From contig CALKAJ010000269.1 of the NCBI GenBank assembly GCA_937983305.1, forward strand, positions 1 through 10,476: a stretch of 10,476 nucleotides of DNA. The letters run 5' to 3'. Source of the DNA: an uncultured Ignavibacteriota bacterium. GTDB lineage: Bacteria > Bacteroidota > Ignavibacteria > Tepidaquicellales > Tepidaquicellaceae. Below, one piece after another: positions 1-6,604 of this stretch (the stretch's first letter is position 1; each line of letters starts with the position of its first letter). Below the pieces are notes generated by a model. The model did not search any database and was not told the origin of the DNA. It was given only the letters and a program-made list of their open reading frames with translations. The position numbers and the translations under genes are program-made.

Positions 1-1282
1 TGACCTTCCCGGTGCAAAAAGGTTAACAAAAGAACAACTTAAGTCAATCTCGGACGTGGAATATAGCTCACTGGATTTTGCATCAAAACACTTAAAATCA
101 ATATTAGGACCTGAACCCGGATTGGTATTGCCTGCCGGTGTATATGCGCTTGTAAGCTCTGACAACTATGTATATTCCAACGCCGGAAACATAGTATCAG
201 CAATCGGTATGGTTGATAAAAATGATCCCCAAAAAGGTCTTGAGGTAAAATACAGCTTTGACGTATCAAAATTAATTCCTGCTGCTGAAATCGCACCCGG
301 AATAAAACGAATCAATATGGTTGGAATGAATATGACTTATGACGGTCATATTATAATAGGAGCAGTAAACGGTGTAGCAATAATTGACAGAGAGTTTAAA
401 GGTCCCGGTCAGTTTTATTCATTTAAAGATGATGAATTATGTACGAATTCAATGGCGGTTGACGAAAACAACGGAATTTATATAGCCACAGGAAGTAAAA
501 TGCCAAAAGGAGACGGCAATATGCGTAAGTTAGTATGGACAGGAAAAGAAATATCGGATAAGGAAAAAGACGGTGCATGGATAAGCCCATATAACGGAGG
601 TGATTGGCCGCCGGCAATTAAAGCAGGAACTGGTGCAGGCTCTACCCCAACATTAATGGGATTTGGCAGTGATGAGGACAAACTTGTACTAATAACAGAT
701 GGCCAAAACAGAATGAATTTAGTTGCATTTTGGAGAGAAGCAATTCCCGAATCACACAAACAAGTCGAAGGAACAAAATCGAGAAGAATAGCAGGAATGA
801 TACCTATTAAAGCGGGTTTACCCGAGGATAAACCGTGGATTCAATCAGAACAGACAATAGTAGTAAATAAGTGGGGAGCTTTTTTAGTTAATAATCTTAT
901 AGATGAAGGACACCCGGATAGAATTATAGATGTAATGACAGTAGGTCCTGTTCACCCCGGACCAAAGGGTATGGAAAGGGTTGAGTGGAATCCGGAGAAA
1001 AACATGTTCACTTCAGTCTGGACAAGAAACGATGTAGTTTCTACGAGTATGGTTCCTTTAGTTACGAGCAATTCCAATATGGTATTAGTAAACGGATATA
1101 CCCTGGAAAGAGGTTGGGAAATATCAGGATTGGATTGGAATACAGGAAAAGACAGACTCAAAGTCAAGTTTGGAAAATCCAACAGAGGAAACGGAGCATA
1201 CGCAATTTTACAGTTATTGGAAAACGGAGACTTATTATTTAATTCGGTAATAGGACCTTACAGAATACCTTTAAAAAAGTAA
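1..1282 (+). CDS. Beta-propeller-like protein of unknown function, 5'-truncated by window edge
   Basis: The frame is open from base 2 to the TAA at 1280-1282. A GTG at 56 could start a 408-residue product, but in-frame codons upstream (DLPGAKRLTKEQLKS...) read as good protein, so I treat the gene as running off the left edge. I see several propeller-blade-like strands, such as YDGHIIIGAVNGVAIID, NNGIYIATGSK, DKLVLITDG and NGDLLFNSVIG. There is also a Gly/Thr-rich motif GTGAGSTPTLMGFG (bases 626-667) followed by DGQNRMNLVAFWRE. I vaguely recall similar uncharacterised bacterial beta-propeller proteins but cannot name a family or a catalytic residue. The N-terminus is missing, so a signal peptide cannot be judged. 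A hairpin terminator follows it, so it is probably transcriptionally separate from the TetR gene downstream. Coding status is secure; function is unknown. Confidence 0.85.
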   Translation, partial: DLPGAKRLTKEQLKSISDVEYSSLDFASKHLKSILGPEPGLVLPAGVYALVSSDNYVYSNAGNIVSAIGMVDKNDPQKGLEVKYSFDVSKLIPAAEIAPGIKRINMVGMNMTYDGHIIIGAVNGVAIIDREFKGPGQFYSFKDDELCTNSMAVDENNGIYIATGSKMPKGDGNMRKLVWTGKEISDKEKDGAWISPYNGGDWPPAIKAGTGAGSTPTLMGFGSDEDKLVLITDGQNRMNLVAFWREAIPESHKQVEGTKSRRIAGMIPIKAGLPEDKPWIQSEQTIVVNKWGAFLVNNLIDEGHPDRIIDVMTVGPVHPGPKGMERVEWNPEKNMFTSVWTRNDVVSTSMVPLVTSNSNMVLVNGYTLERGWEISGLDWNTGKDRLKVKFGKSNRGNGAYAILQLLENGDLLFNSVIGPYRIPLKK

Positions 1283-1307
1283 TAGAATAATTATAAGGAA
1301 ATTTATT

Positions 1308-1346
1308 AAGGGAGAAAACTTAATTGTATTTTCTCCCTTTAATATT
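1308..1346 (+). terminator. Rho-independent terminator after the propeller gene
   Basis: An 11-bp perfect stem, aagggagaaaa (1308-1318) with ttttctccctt (1329-1339), encloses a 10-base loop and is followed by the T-rich stretch tttaatatttt. It lies 26 bases after the TAA of the propeller gene. The U-tract is interrupted by A, so strength is uncertain. The stem could also act on the minus strand, where a mixed A/T tract follows. Confidence 0.7.
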
Positions 1347-1414
1347 TTATAATAAATATTTTTGGAAAAGAATTAAGAAATAATTAGGAATAATTTAAGA
1401 AGAATTAGTTTGCA

Positions 1415-1437
1415 TTTTATTTCGACTTGAAATAAAA
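1415..1437. promoter_or_regulatory. Candidate TetR operator: 9-bp perfect inverted repeat
   Basis: The left arm ttttatttc (1415-1423) and right arm gaaataaaa (1429-1437) are perfect complements around a 5-base spacer (gactt). The repeat is 38 bases upstream of the TetR ATG and directly before a TATAAT (1441-1446). A spaced palindrome between promoter and start is the usual operator layout for self-repressing TetR regulators. Only one of the nine pairs is G:C, so chance in AT-rich DNA is possible. Binding is inferred, not shown. Confidence 0.4.
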
Positions 1438-1440
1438 AAA

Positions 1441-1446
1441 TATAAT
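1441..1446 (+). promoter_or_regulatory. Possible -10 element of the TetR gene
   Basis: A perfect TATAAT sits 29 bases before the ATG at 1476, immediately after the inverted repeat. There is no good TTGACA at 16-18 bases upstream (that position reads about tttatt). The call rests on the -10 match and position alone, in DNA where such hexamers arise by chance. Confidence 0.3.
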
Positions 1447-1475
1447 ATGAACATTAAAAAAATTATTAAACAACT

Positions 1476-2105
1476 ATGAGTCCTGAAACAAAACAAAGAA
1501 TCGTTGAAGTAGCGGCAAGGTTATTTTCCAAAAAGGGAGTAAAGACTGTATCTATACAGCAACTATCGGGCGAATTAGGGGTTTCTACAAAAACAATTTA
1601 TCTATATTTTAAAACAAAGGAAGAGATTGTAAAAGAAGTATTATTATTAGGTATAAATGCAGACAGAGCTTTAATAAAACAACTAATGACACAAAAAATC
1701 CCTTCATTGGAAAAAGTTTTAATAATTTTAGATTATTTTTCACTTAAGACAAAAGCAAGCTATCCGGGAATAATTGATGATTTAAAAAAATATTATTCCG
1801 AAGAATATAAGTTGATAGATGAATTTATAGCGGAAGTAGAAAATAAATTTTACCCGAAATATATTTTTAAGCCGGGCATAAGGGAAGGATATTTCAGAAA
1901 AAGTATGAATATAAAAATTATTACGAGATTTATATCGGTAGTATCAATCATAGCCTGGTCCCAGGATTATTATTCCGTGGAAGAGTTCGGAAACCGGAAT
2001 ATATACGGAGAACTGATAAAAAATATTTTGATGGGGATATCAACCAAAAAGGGTAGTGATTATTTAGAAAAACGCTTAAAAAAATATCCGAATCTAAAAA
2101 GTTGA
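1476..2105 (+). CDS. TetR/AcrR-family transcriptional regulator
   Basis: The 209-residue product has the normal length for a TetR regulator. An N-terminal DNA-binding domain spans about residues 5-53: RIVEVAARLFSKKGVKTVSI, then the helix-turn-helix QQLSGELGVSTKTIYLYF with the recognition helix around residues 37-44, ending in the typical FKTKEEIVKEV. The C-terminal helical half (about 60-200) would hold the ligand and dimer surfaces; it is family-variable and gives no clue to the inducer. The ATG at 1476 is chosen because the HTH begins a few residues after it, as usual. There is no Shine-Dalgarno. A perfect inverted repeat lies just upstream, suggesting autoregulation. Its neighbours are co-directional rather than divergent, so its targets cannot be deduced from orientation. 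The exported-protein gene 88 bases downstream is the closest candidate. Confidence 0.92.
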   Translation: MSPETKQRIVEVAARLFSKKGVKTVSIQQLSGELGVSTKTIYLYFKTKEEIVKEVLLLGINADRALIKQLMTQKIPSLEKVLIILDYFSLKTKASYPGIIDDLKKYYSEEYKLIDEFIAEVENKFYPKYIFKPGIREGYFRKSMNIKIITRFISVVSIIAWSQDYYSVEEFGNRNIYGELIKNILMGISTKKGSDYLEKRLKKYPNLKS

Positions 2106-2131
2106 CACTAAAAATCGGTCAATATTAATAT
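2102..2131 (+). promoter_or_regulatory. Possible promoter of the exported protein gene
   Basis: TTGACA (2102-2107) overlaps the TGA stop of the TetR gene and is followed after 18 bases by TAATAT (2126-2131, a 4/6 match to TATAAT). The start codon lies 62 bases further on. The -35 match is perfect and the spacing acceptable, but whether this lineage uses classical sigma-70 hexamers is unknown. Confidence 0.3.
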
Positions 2132-2193
2132 ATTTAAAATTGATATTTAAGAATGTATCTTTATGAAATTTATTAATCTTAAATTCTCTAAAG

Positions 2194-3153
2194 ATGAAAA
2201 AACTCCTTCTTCTTTTCTTAGTTATATTCTTAACCTCTGCAATAAATTCATATTCTCAAACAGTTCCCGACCAGTTATTAAAATCAGCTGCGCTATACGG
2301 TGAGAAGTATCTTGAGCCGTTTACAACTGCATTTGGCTCTAATCTGAACTCAGGGTTTGTAGGAGGTTTGAAATTAGACTCAAAACTCGGACCCTTACCT
2401 GTCGGAGTTAATATTTATGCAGGTGTAAAATTTTCAGGTTTGATTTTGAACAGCGAAGACCAGTATTTCGATTTAACATATAAAGATAAATATAAATACA
2501 ACGGTCAGGACGTGGATGCAACTTTTGTTGTAAAAAATGCTCCGACTGTATTTGGAAGTACAACTCCATCGGTTGCGGATGTATATGTAAACAATGTAAA
2601 AGTAGGTACTCAGGAATTAATCGGCGGAGTTGCGAACACAAAATTTGTACCGCTGTTTATTCCACAGCTTGGAATCGGTTCAATATACGGAACAGACGTA
2701 GTGGTAAGATATTTTCCGACATTGTCGCTTGGAAATTACGGAAGAATCGGTTTTACGGGATTTGCAATAAGACATAATTTTTCAAGCTATATTCCTAAAA
2801 TGCCCTTTGATATTGCATTGCAGGGCGGTTATCAGAATTTCAACGTAGAAAATGAAGACGGTTCAAAAATTATAAATGCAAATGCTACCTTTATAAATTT
2901 ACAATTCAATAAAAACATTGCATTGTTCTCCATTTATGGAGCGGCACAATATGAAAATTTTTCCATTGATGTAAGTTATATATACACAAATCCTTTTGCC
3001 GGCGAAATTCCTGTTAATTTTACCCAAAAAGGCGATAGTCATTTCCGCGGCATATTAGGAGCAAGTTTTCATTTATTTCCCGTTGTAATTAATGCCGATT
3101 TAAACTTTGGAAAAAGATTTATATTTACTGCCGGAATTGGTGCAGGCTTCTAA
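2194..3153 (+). CDS. Exported beta-barrel-like protein, probable DUF6588 family
   Basis: The 319-residue product starts with a clear Sec signal peptide: MKK, a hydrophobic core LLLLFLVIFLTSA, and a likely cut after SYSQ near residue 22. The mature part opens with LLKSAALYGEKYLEPFTTAFGSNLNSGF, which resembles the start of DUF6588 proteins of Bacteroidota as I remember that family. The rest alternates polar and hydrophobic/aromatic residues with many glycines, as outer-membrane beta-strands do (for example VVVRYFPTLSLGNYGRIGFTG and FSIYGAAQYENFSIDVSYIY). It ends in GAGF; a C-terminal Phe is the usual signal for outer-membrane barrel insertion. No catalytic motif is visible, and the role (channel, adhesin or assembly factor) is unknown. 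The ATG at 2194 puts the signal peptide exactly at the N-terminus. The stop is followed immediately by the 21-bp repeat array. Confidence 0.88.
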   Translation: MKKLLLLFLVIFLTSAINSYSQTVPDQLLKSAALYGEKYLEPFTTAFGSNLNSGFVGGLKLDSKLGPLPVGVNIYAGVKFSGLILNSEDQYFDLTYKDKYKYNGQDVDATFVVKNAPTVFGSTTPSVADVYVNNVKVGTQELIGGVANTKFVPLFIPQLGIGSIYGTDVVVRYFPTLSLGNYGRIGFTGFAIRHNFSSYIPKMPFDIALQGGYQNFNVENEDGSKIINANATFINLQFNKNIALFSIYGAAQYENFSIDVSYIYTNPFAGEIPVNFTQKGDSHFRGILGASFHLFPVVINADLNFGKRFIFTAGIGAGF

Positions 3154-3154
3154 A

Positions 3155-3231
3155 CTAAGCCGGAGCTTTTCCTTACTAAGCTGGAGCTTTTCCTTACTAA
3201 GCTGGAGCTTTTCCTTACTAAGCTGGAGCTT
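3155..3231. repeat. 21-bp tandem repeat, about 3.7 copies
   Basis: The unit is ctaagcYggagcttttcctta. Copies lie at 3155-3175 (C at the variable base), 3176-3196 and 3197-3217 (T), with a partial fourth copy at 3218-3231. Copies 2 to 4 each contain the small palindrome aagctggagctt. The array begins one base after the stop codon of the preceding gene, so it is the 3' UTR of that gene, or the distal leader of the transketolase gene if transcription continues. Confidence 0.95.
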
Positions 3232-3239
3232 AGTAAGGA
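3212..3239. repeat. Palindrome closing the 21-bp array (13-bp arms)
   Basis: Arms tccttactaagct (3212-3224) and agcttagtaagga (3227-3239) are perfect complements around a central gg. In RNA the innermost pairs would open into a small loop, leaving a stem of about 11 bp. The left arm is repeat-unit sequence; the right arm exists only in this last copy. It is followed by gt and nine A's rather than T's, so it is not a standard + strand terminator. A protein-binding site or an RNA-stabilising hairpin are alternatives. Confidence 0.85.
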
Positions 3240-3249
3240 GTAAAAAAAA

Positions 3250-3324
3250 ACTTTACAAACTTTACAAACTTGATAAACTTGATAAACTTGACAAACTTGA
3301 CAAACTTTATAAACTTTATAAACT
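3250..3324. repeat. 9-bp tandem array of four doublets before the transketolase start
   Basis: Eight perfectly phased 9-mers of consensus ACTT[T/G]A[C/T]AA run from 3250 to 3321, plus a partial act. They occur as identical pairs: actttacaa twice (3250-3267), acttgataa twice (3268-3285), acttgacaa twice (3286-3303) and actttataa twice (3304-3321). The two variable positions take all four possible combinations, each used exactly twice. The array follows an A9 run (3242-3250) and ends 9 bases, counting the partial unit, before the ATG at 3331. It would form an unstructured, SD-less leader. Confidence 0.95.
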
Positions 3325-3330
3325 AACCAT

Positions 3331-4326
3331 ATGGATTACTCAAAGATAAAACCAAAAGATTTTACATTAGGTCCCAGAAGGGGAAAGTATTATGAGATTT
3401 CCGATATTATGAAGGAAATTTCTCCTGTAAAAGATGCCGAACTGAAAATGTTCGAGAAACTTGATTTGATTTACAGAACACTTTGTGGTGTTCTTTATAA
3501 CTTTGTTCCCACGAGCGGACATCCGGGCGGCTCAATCTCTTCGGGCAGATTTGTTCAGGGAATAATTTACAATACCGCTGATTATGATTTCTCAATACCA
3601 ACTGCAGATTTCAATGATATGCTTGTATATGCCGCAGGTCATAAAGCAATGGGACTTTATGCAATGTACGCCCTGAGAAATGAAATCATCAGAGTATTTC
3701 ATCCCGAACTTTTACCTGACGAGAAAAATCAACTCAGGTTTGAAGATATGCTTGGCTTTAGAAGAAATCCAACCAATAACCTTCCTCTGTTTAAAAAGTT
3801 TAACGCAAAAGCTCTTGACGGGCATCCAACCCCTGGCACACCTTTTGTAAAAGTAGCAACCGGTGCAAGCGGAGTCGGAGTACCTGCTTCATTCGGACTT
3901 GCTCTTGGAGCACTTGATTATTTCGGCGATAATGCACCGAAAGTATTTGTAGTAGAAGGCGAAGGCGGAATGACTCCCGGACGCGTTCACGAAGCATTTG
4001 CGGCGGCTTCCTCAATGAGACTGCACAATGTTACAATAAATATTGATTTCAATCAGGCATCAATTGATTCCAACAGCGTTTGCCGCGAAGGCGATAAAAA
4101 AGGCGACTATGTACAGTGGAATCCAATGGAACTTGCATACTTACACGATTTCAATGTAATATATGTTGATGACGGAAAAGACTTTTCACAAATATTTGCC
4201 GCGCAGGAATTTGCAAAAAATATTGACAACAAAATGCCCACGGCAATAGTTTACCGTACAATTAAAGGCTGGAAATACGGTATTGAAGGCAAGGGCTCAC
4301 ACGGTGCCGGACATAAATTCTGCTAA
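3331..4326 (+). CDS. tkt: Transketolase, N-terminal (thiamine pyrophosphate PP-domain) half
   Basis: The 331-residue product carries the cofactor-diphosphate domain of transketolase, which moves two-carbon units between sugar phosphates in the cytoplasm. Landmarks are TSGHPGGSISS with H64, the AAGHKAM motif with H104, DGHPTPGTP with H165 followed by a Gly-rich segment, and the metal/TPP motif GEGG (210-213) to DFN (N241). Near the C-terminus, GKGSHGAGHK carries H324. All histidines expected for substrate and cofactor contact appear to be present. The classical GDG is GEG here, as I recall for the long bacterial transketolases of this type. An in-frame TAA (4324-4326) ends it just after HKFC, at the linker to the pyrimidine domain, and the rest of the enzyme continues in the same frame. 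There is no Shine-Dalgarno; the 9-bp repeat array forms the leader. Confidence 0.93.
   Translation: MDYSKIKPKDFTLGPRRGKYYEISDIMKEISPVKDAELKMFEKLDLIYRTLCGVLYNFVPTSGHPGGSISSGRFVQGIIYNTADYDFSIPTADFNDMLVYAAGHKAMGLYAMYALRNEIIRVFHPELLPDEKNQLRFEDMLGFRRNPTNNLPLFKKFNAKALDGHPTPGTPFVKVATGASGVGVPASFGLALGALDYFGDNAPKVFVVEGEGGMTPGRVHEAFAAASSMRLHNVTINIDFNQASIDSNSVCREGDKKGDYVQWNPMELAYLHDFNVIYVDDGKDFSQIFAAQEFAKNIDNKMPTAIVYRTIKGWKYGIEGKGSHGAGHKFC
4324..4326 (+). other. In-frame stop (TAA) splitting transketolase
   Basis: Both transketolase parts are in the same frame (3331 and 4345 are congruent modulo 3). Between TAA and the next ATG are six sense codons reading PENYGF, so readthrough would give ...GHKFC-X-PENYGFMETFEKEFG without any frameshift. 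One base change (for example TCA for Ser) would restore a single protein of about 803 residues. It may be a sequencing error, a recent nonsense mutation, a recoded stop, or a true two-gene arrangement. Confidence 0.9.
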
Positions 4327-4344
4327 CCCGAAAATTATGGCTTT

Positions 4345-5742
4345 ATGGAAACATTTGAAAAAGAATTCGGATTAAAAGTACCGGTATTTGAAAACAAATC
4401 GAGCGAAGAATTTAAAAATGAATTCGGCGTAATGGTTCCGAAATTTGACGGTGATTGGAAAAATCTGGGAATTGAACAGACATTCTGGGATACAATGCTT
4501 GTTTTAAGAAAAGCAGTTGAATCAACTCCCGAGTTAAAAGAAGCCGCAGATAAAATTGTAGAATCTAAAGAAAGATTAAAAAAGCTAAATCGCAAACCGA
4601 GAGCAAATGCTCCCGCACTTGATAAACTATACAGCGATAAATCAATAGATTCGAAAAAAGCACCTGAAGAAATCGGATTAAAAGAAGGCTCAACAACTAC
4701 AATCCGTGCCGCATTAGGTTCATCACTCGGATATTTAAACAAGAAAACAGGCGGAGCCTTTATGGGAGCCGCTGCAGATTTACTCGGCTCAACGAGCGTA
4801 AACCTCGTCGGCGAAGGATTCCATTCCGGATTTTTTGATTCGGTTGACAATTCCGACTCAAGAATACTTTCAATCGGAGGTATTTGCGAAGACGCTATGG
4901 GAGCGATGATGGCAGGACTCGGAGCTTACGGAAAAAATATCGGAGCAAGCTCATCTTACGGAGCATTTATTGCCGCAATGGAACATACCGATGCAAGACT
5001 GCACGGAATTGGCGAGCAGGCAAAAGTAGAGCACTACGGCGGAAACTATAACACCTGGATTTTAATAAACGCACACGCAGGATTAAAAACAGGTGAAGAC
5101 GGACCTACACACGCCGACCCTCAGTGTTTACAGCTATTGCAGGGTAACTTTCCTAAAGGCGTTATGATTACTCTGACACCATGGGAACCGGGCGAAGTAT
5201 GGAATTTAATAGTTGAAGGGTTAAAGAAAAGACCTGCAGTTTTATCACCATTTGTAACAAGACCAAATGAAAAAATTGCAGAAAGAGCCGCAATGAATCT
5301 TGCACCTGCATCCGATTCAGTAACGGGAATGTACTTATTGCGAAAAGCAAAAGAAGGAAAAACGGATATTGACATTGTTCTTCAGGAAAGCGGCGTAGCA
5401 ATTGAATTCATAACAAATGTCTTGCCTCAGCTTGACAAAGAAGGAATAAATGCAAATATATATTATGTATCGAGTGCAGAACTGTTTGATTTACTTCCGC
5501 AAGCAGAGCAGGAAAAAATCTATCCTGCAAAAACCGGAGAAAACGCACTTGGCATAACAGGATTCACATTGCCAACAATGCATAAATGGATAACCGGAGC
5601 AGAAGCAAGAAAACATATTATACACCCGTTCAAAGGCGGACACTTCCTCGGAAGCGGAAATGCCGAAAGCGTATTACATCAGGCAGGGCTTGATGCGCCG
5701 GCATTATTAAAAGCCGTCAAAGATTTTATGGCAAAAAAATAA
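4345..5742 (+). CDS. tkt: Transketolase, C-terminal half (pyrimidine-binding and C-terminal domains)
   Basis: The 465-residue product continues the transketolase of the upstream half. A charged linker occupies about residues 1-115. The pyrimidine domain follows, starting near TTTIRAALGSSLGYL, with the catalytic-activation glutamate E182 in GGICEDAMGAMMAGLGAYG and the family signature GEDGPTHADPQ (250-260). The last 130 residues form the C-terminal regulatory domain (ITGFTLPTMHKW, HPFKGGHFLGSG). Known split transketolases of archaea and some bacteria are also divided between the PP and pyrimidine halves, but they are shorter. The start is taken at the ATG at 4345, 18 bases after the upstream stop and with no Shine-Dalgarno; translation could instead depend on coupling or readthrough. 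No further frameshift or stop occurs in the half, and its composition matches the upstream half. A strong terminator follows. Confidence 0.92.
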   Translation: METFEKEFGLKVPVFENKSSEEFKNEFGVMVPKFDGDWKNLGIEQTFWDTMLVLRKAVESTPELKEAADKIVESKERLKKLNRKPRANAPALDKLYSDKSIDSKKAPEEIGLKEGSTTTIRAALGSSLGYLNKKTGGAFMGAAADLLGSTSVNLVGEGFHSGFFDSVDNSDSRILSIGGICEDAMGAMMAGLGAYGKNIGASSSYGAFIAAMEHTDARLHGIGEQAKVEHYGGNYNTWILINAHAGLKTGEDGPTHADPQCLQLLQGNFPKGVMITLTPWEPGEVWNLIVEGLKKRPAVLSPFVTRPNEKIAERAAMNLAPASDSVTGMYLLRKAKEGKTDIDIVLQESGVAIEFITNVLPQLDKEGINANIYYVSSAELFDLLPQAEQEKIYPAKTGENALGITGFTLPTMHKWITGAEARKHIIHPFKGGHFLGSGNAESVLHQAGLDAPALLKAVKDFMAKK

Positions 5743-5768
5743 TTAAGTTACAACATATTTTAAACAAG

Positions 5769-5802
5769 GGCTGTCTTTTTTAAAAAAAGACAGCCTTTTT
5801 TT
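5769..5802 (+). terminator. Strong rho-independent terminator after transketolase
   Basis: Arms ggctgtctttttt (5769-5781) and aaaaaagacagcc (5783-5795) pair perfectly and are followed by seven T's (5796-5802). The lower seven pairs (ggctgtc/gacagcc) are GC-rich for this DNA; the upper A/T pairs would partly open as the loop. It lies 26 bases past the transketolase stop and separates that unit from the two-component operon. Confidence 0.93.
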
Positions 5803-5807
5803 ACATA

Positions 5808-5834
5808 TTGATTTTTGAAAATTAATCTTATAAT
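5808..5834 (+). promoter_or_regulatory. Possible promoter of the two-component operon
   Basis: A perfect TATAAT (5829-5834) lies 33 bases before the ATG of the response regulator, with TTGATT (5808-5813) 15 bases upstream, slightly shorter than the ideal spacing. The position between a strong terminator and the first gene of an operon supports a promoter here, but the hexamers alone are weak evidence in AT-rich DNA. Confidence 0.35.
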
Positions 5835-5867
5835 TTCAAATGTCCGTTTTAAACTTCATCTTTTGTA

Positions 5868-6599
5868 ATGATAAAACTATCTGCCTTAATAATTGACGAT
5901 GAATTTCATGCGAGAGAAAATCTCAAAGCAATGCTTGGCGATTACTGTCCCGAGATTGAAGTAATAGGCGAAGCGGATTCGGCGCAAGCTGCAAGAAAAA
6001 TAATCTACGAAAAAAATCCCGAAGTAATATTCCTTGATATAAATATGCCTGTAATGGACGGCTTTGATTTCCTCGAAAGTCTTCCGGAGAGAAATTTTTC
6101 CGTAGTATTTGTTTCGGCACATATGGAATATGGAATCAGAGCGGTAAAAGCCCGTGCAGTTGATTATCTGCTGAAACCCCTAAGCATAAAGGAATTACAG
6201 TTATGCGTAAAAAATCTTATCAATATAAACAAAAAAGATACTCAGGTTCCGGCAAATGAGACTTCCGGCAAACACAAAATAGTTCTTACACATTTTCAGG
6301 GGTTTTCAGTATATGAGACTAATGAAATAATCAGATTTGAAGCAGAAAACAATTACACAAAAGTTTTCATTGCCGGTAAAAAACCAATGACTATTTCCAA
6401 GCCATTAAAATACTTTGAAGAAACCGGAGGAGAAGGATTTTTCAGGATTCATAAATCCCATCTTATTAATTTAAAATTTTTAAAAGAATTTATTAATCAG
6501 GATGGAGGATATGTTATTTTGCAAGACGGGGCAAAACTGGAAATTTCAAGAAGAAAAATATCCGAGTTCACGGATAAGGTAAAAACAATTTTAAAATAA
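5868..6599 (+). CDS. LytTR-family response regulator
   Basis: The 243-residue product has a receiver domain at about 1-120 and a LytTR DNA-binding domain at about 137-243, the standard architecture. The receiver keeps the acidic pair D10/D11, the phospho-acceptor D57 in FLDINMP, the switch residue S83 in FVSAH and K103 in LLKPLS. The LytTR part shows IIRFEAENNYTKVFI, TISKPLKYFEE, FFRIHKSHLINLKFL and LEISRRK, all family-typical. It should act as a cytoplasmic transcription factor switched on by phosphorylation from the kinase encoded 5 bases downstream. LytTR proteins usually bind paired direct repeats; I could not identify such sites in the window. The start at 5868 begins right at the first receiver strand and has no Shine-Dalgarno. 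Confidence 0.95.
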   Translation: MIKLSALIIDDEFHARENLKAMLGDYCPEIEVIGEADSAQAARKIIYEKNPEVIFLDINMPVMDGFDFLESLPERNFSVVFVSAHMEYGIRAVKARAVDYLLKPLSIKELQLCVKNLININKKDTQVPANETSGKHKIVLTHFQGFSVYETNEIIRFEAENNYTKVFIAGKKPMTISKPLKYFEETGGEGFFRIHKSHLINLKFLKEFINQDGGYVILQDGAKLEISRRKISEFTDKVKTILK

Positions 6600-6604
6600 T
6601 CAAC

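Noticed and set aside
3212..3250. The palindrome as a transcription terminator
   Set aside because: The + strand has an A-run, not a T-run, after the stem; on the minus strand the T-run precedes the stem. Neither fits a rho-independent terminator.
3288..3322. TTGACA twice and TATAAA twice inside the 9-bp array, resembling sigma-70 promoters
   Set aside because: The spacers are 14 or 23 bases for every pairing, outside the usual 16-18. The hexamers are a by-product of the repeat unit, and the -10 would leave almost no leader before the ATG at 3331.
3154..3324. CRISPR-like array
   Set aside because: The repeats are directly abutting with no unique spacers, and units of 9 and 21 bases are too short.
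3107..3349. An 80-codon + strand frame with SFSLLSW and KLYKLDKLD peptide repeats
   Set aside because: It overlaps the ends of two well-supported genes and its openness follows simply from repeat units of 21 and 9 bases. There is no signal of independent coding.
4335..4850. A 171-codon minus-strand frame opposite the transketolase C-terminal half
   Set aside because: It is antisense to a clearly conserved enzyme, and its Ser/Phe/Asn-rich translation is typical of a reverse-strand shadow.
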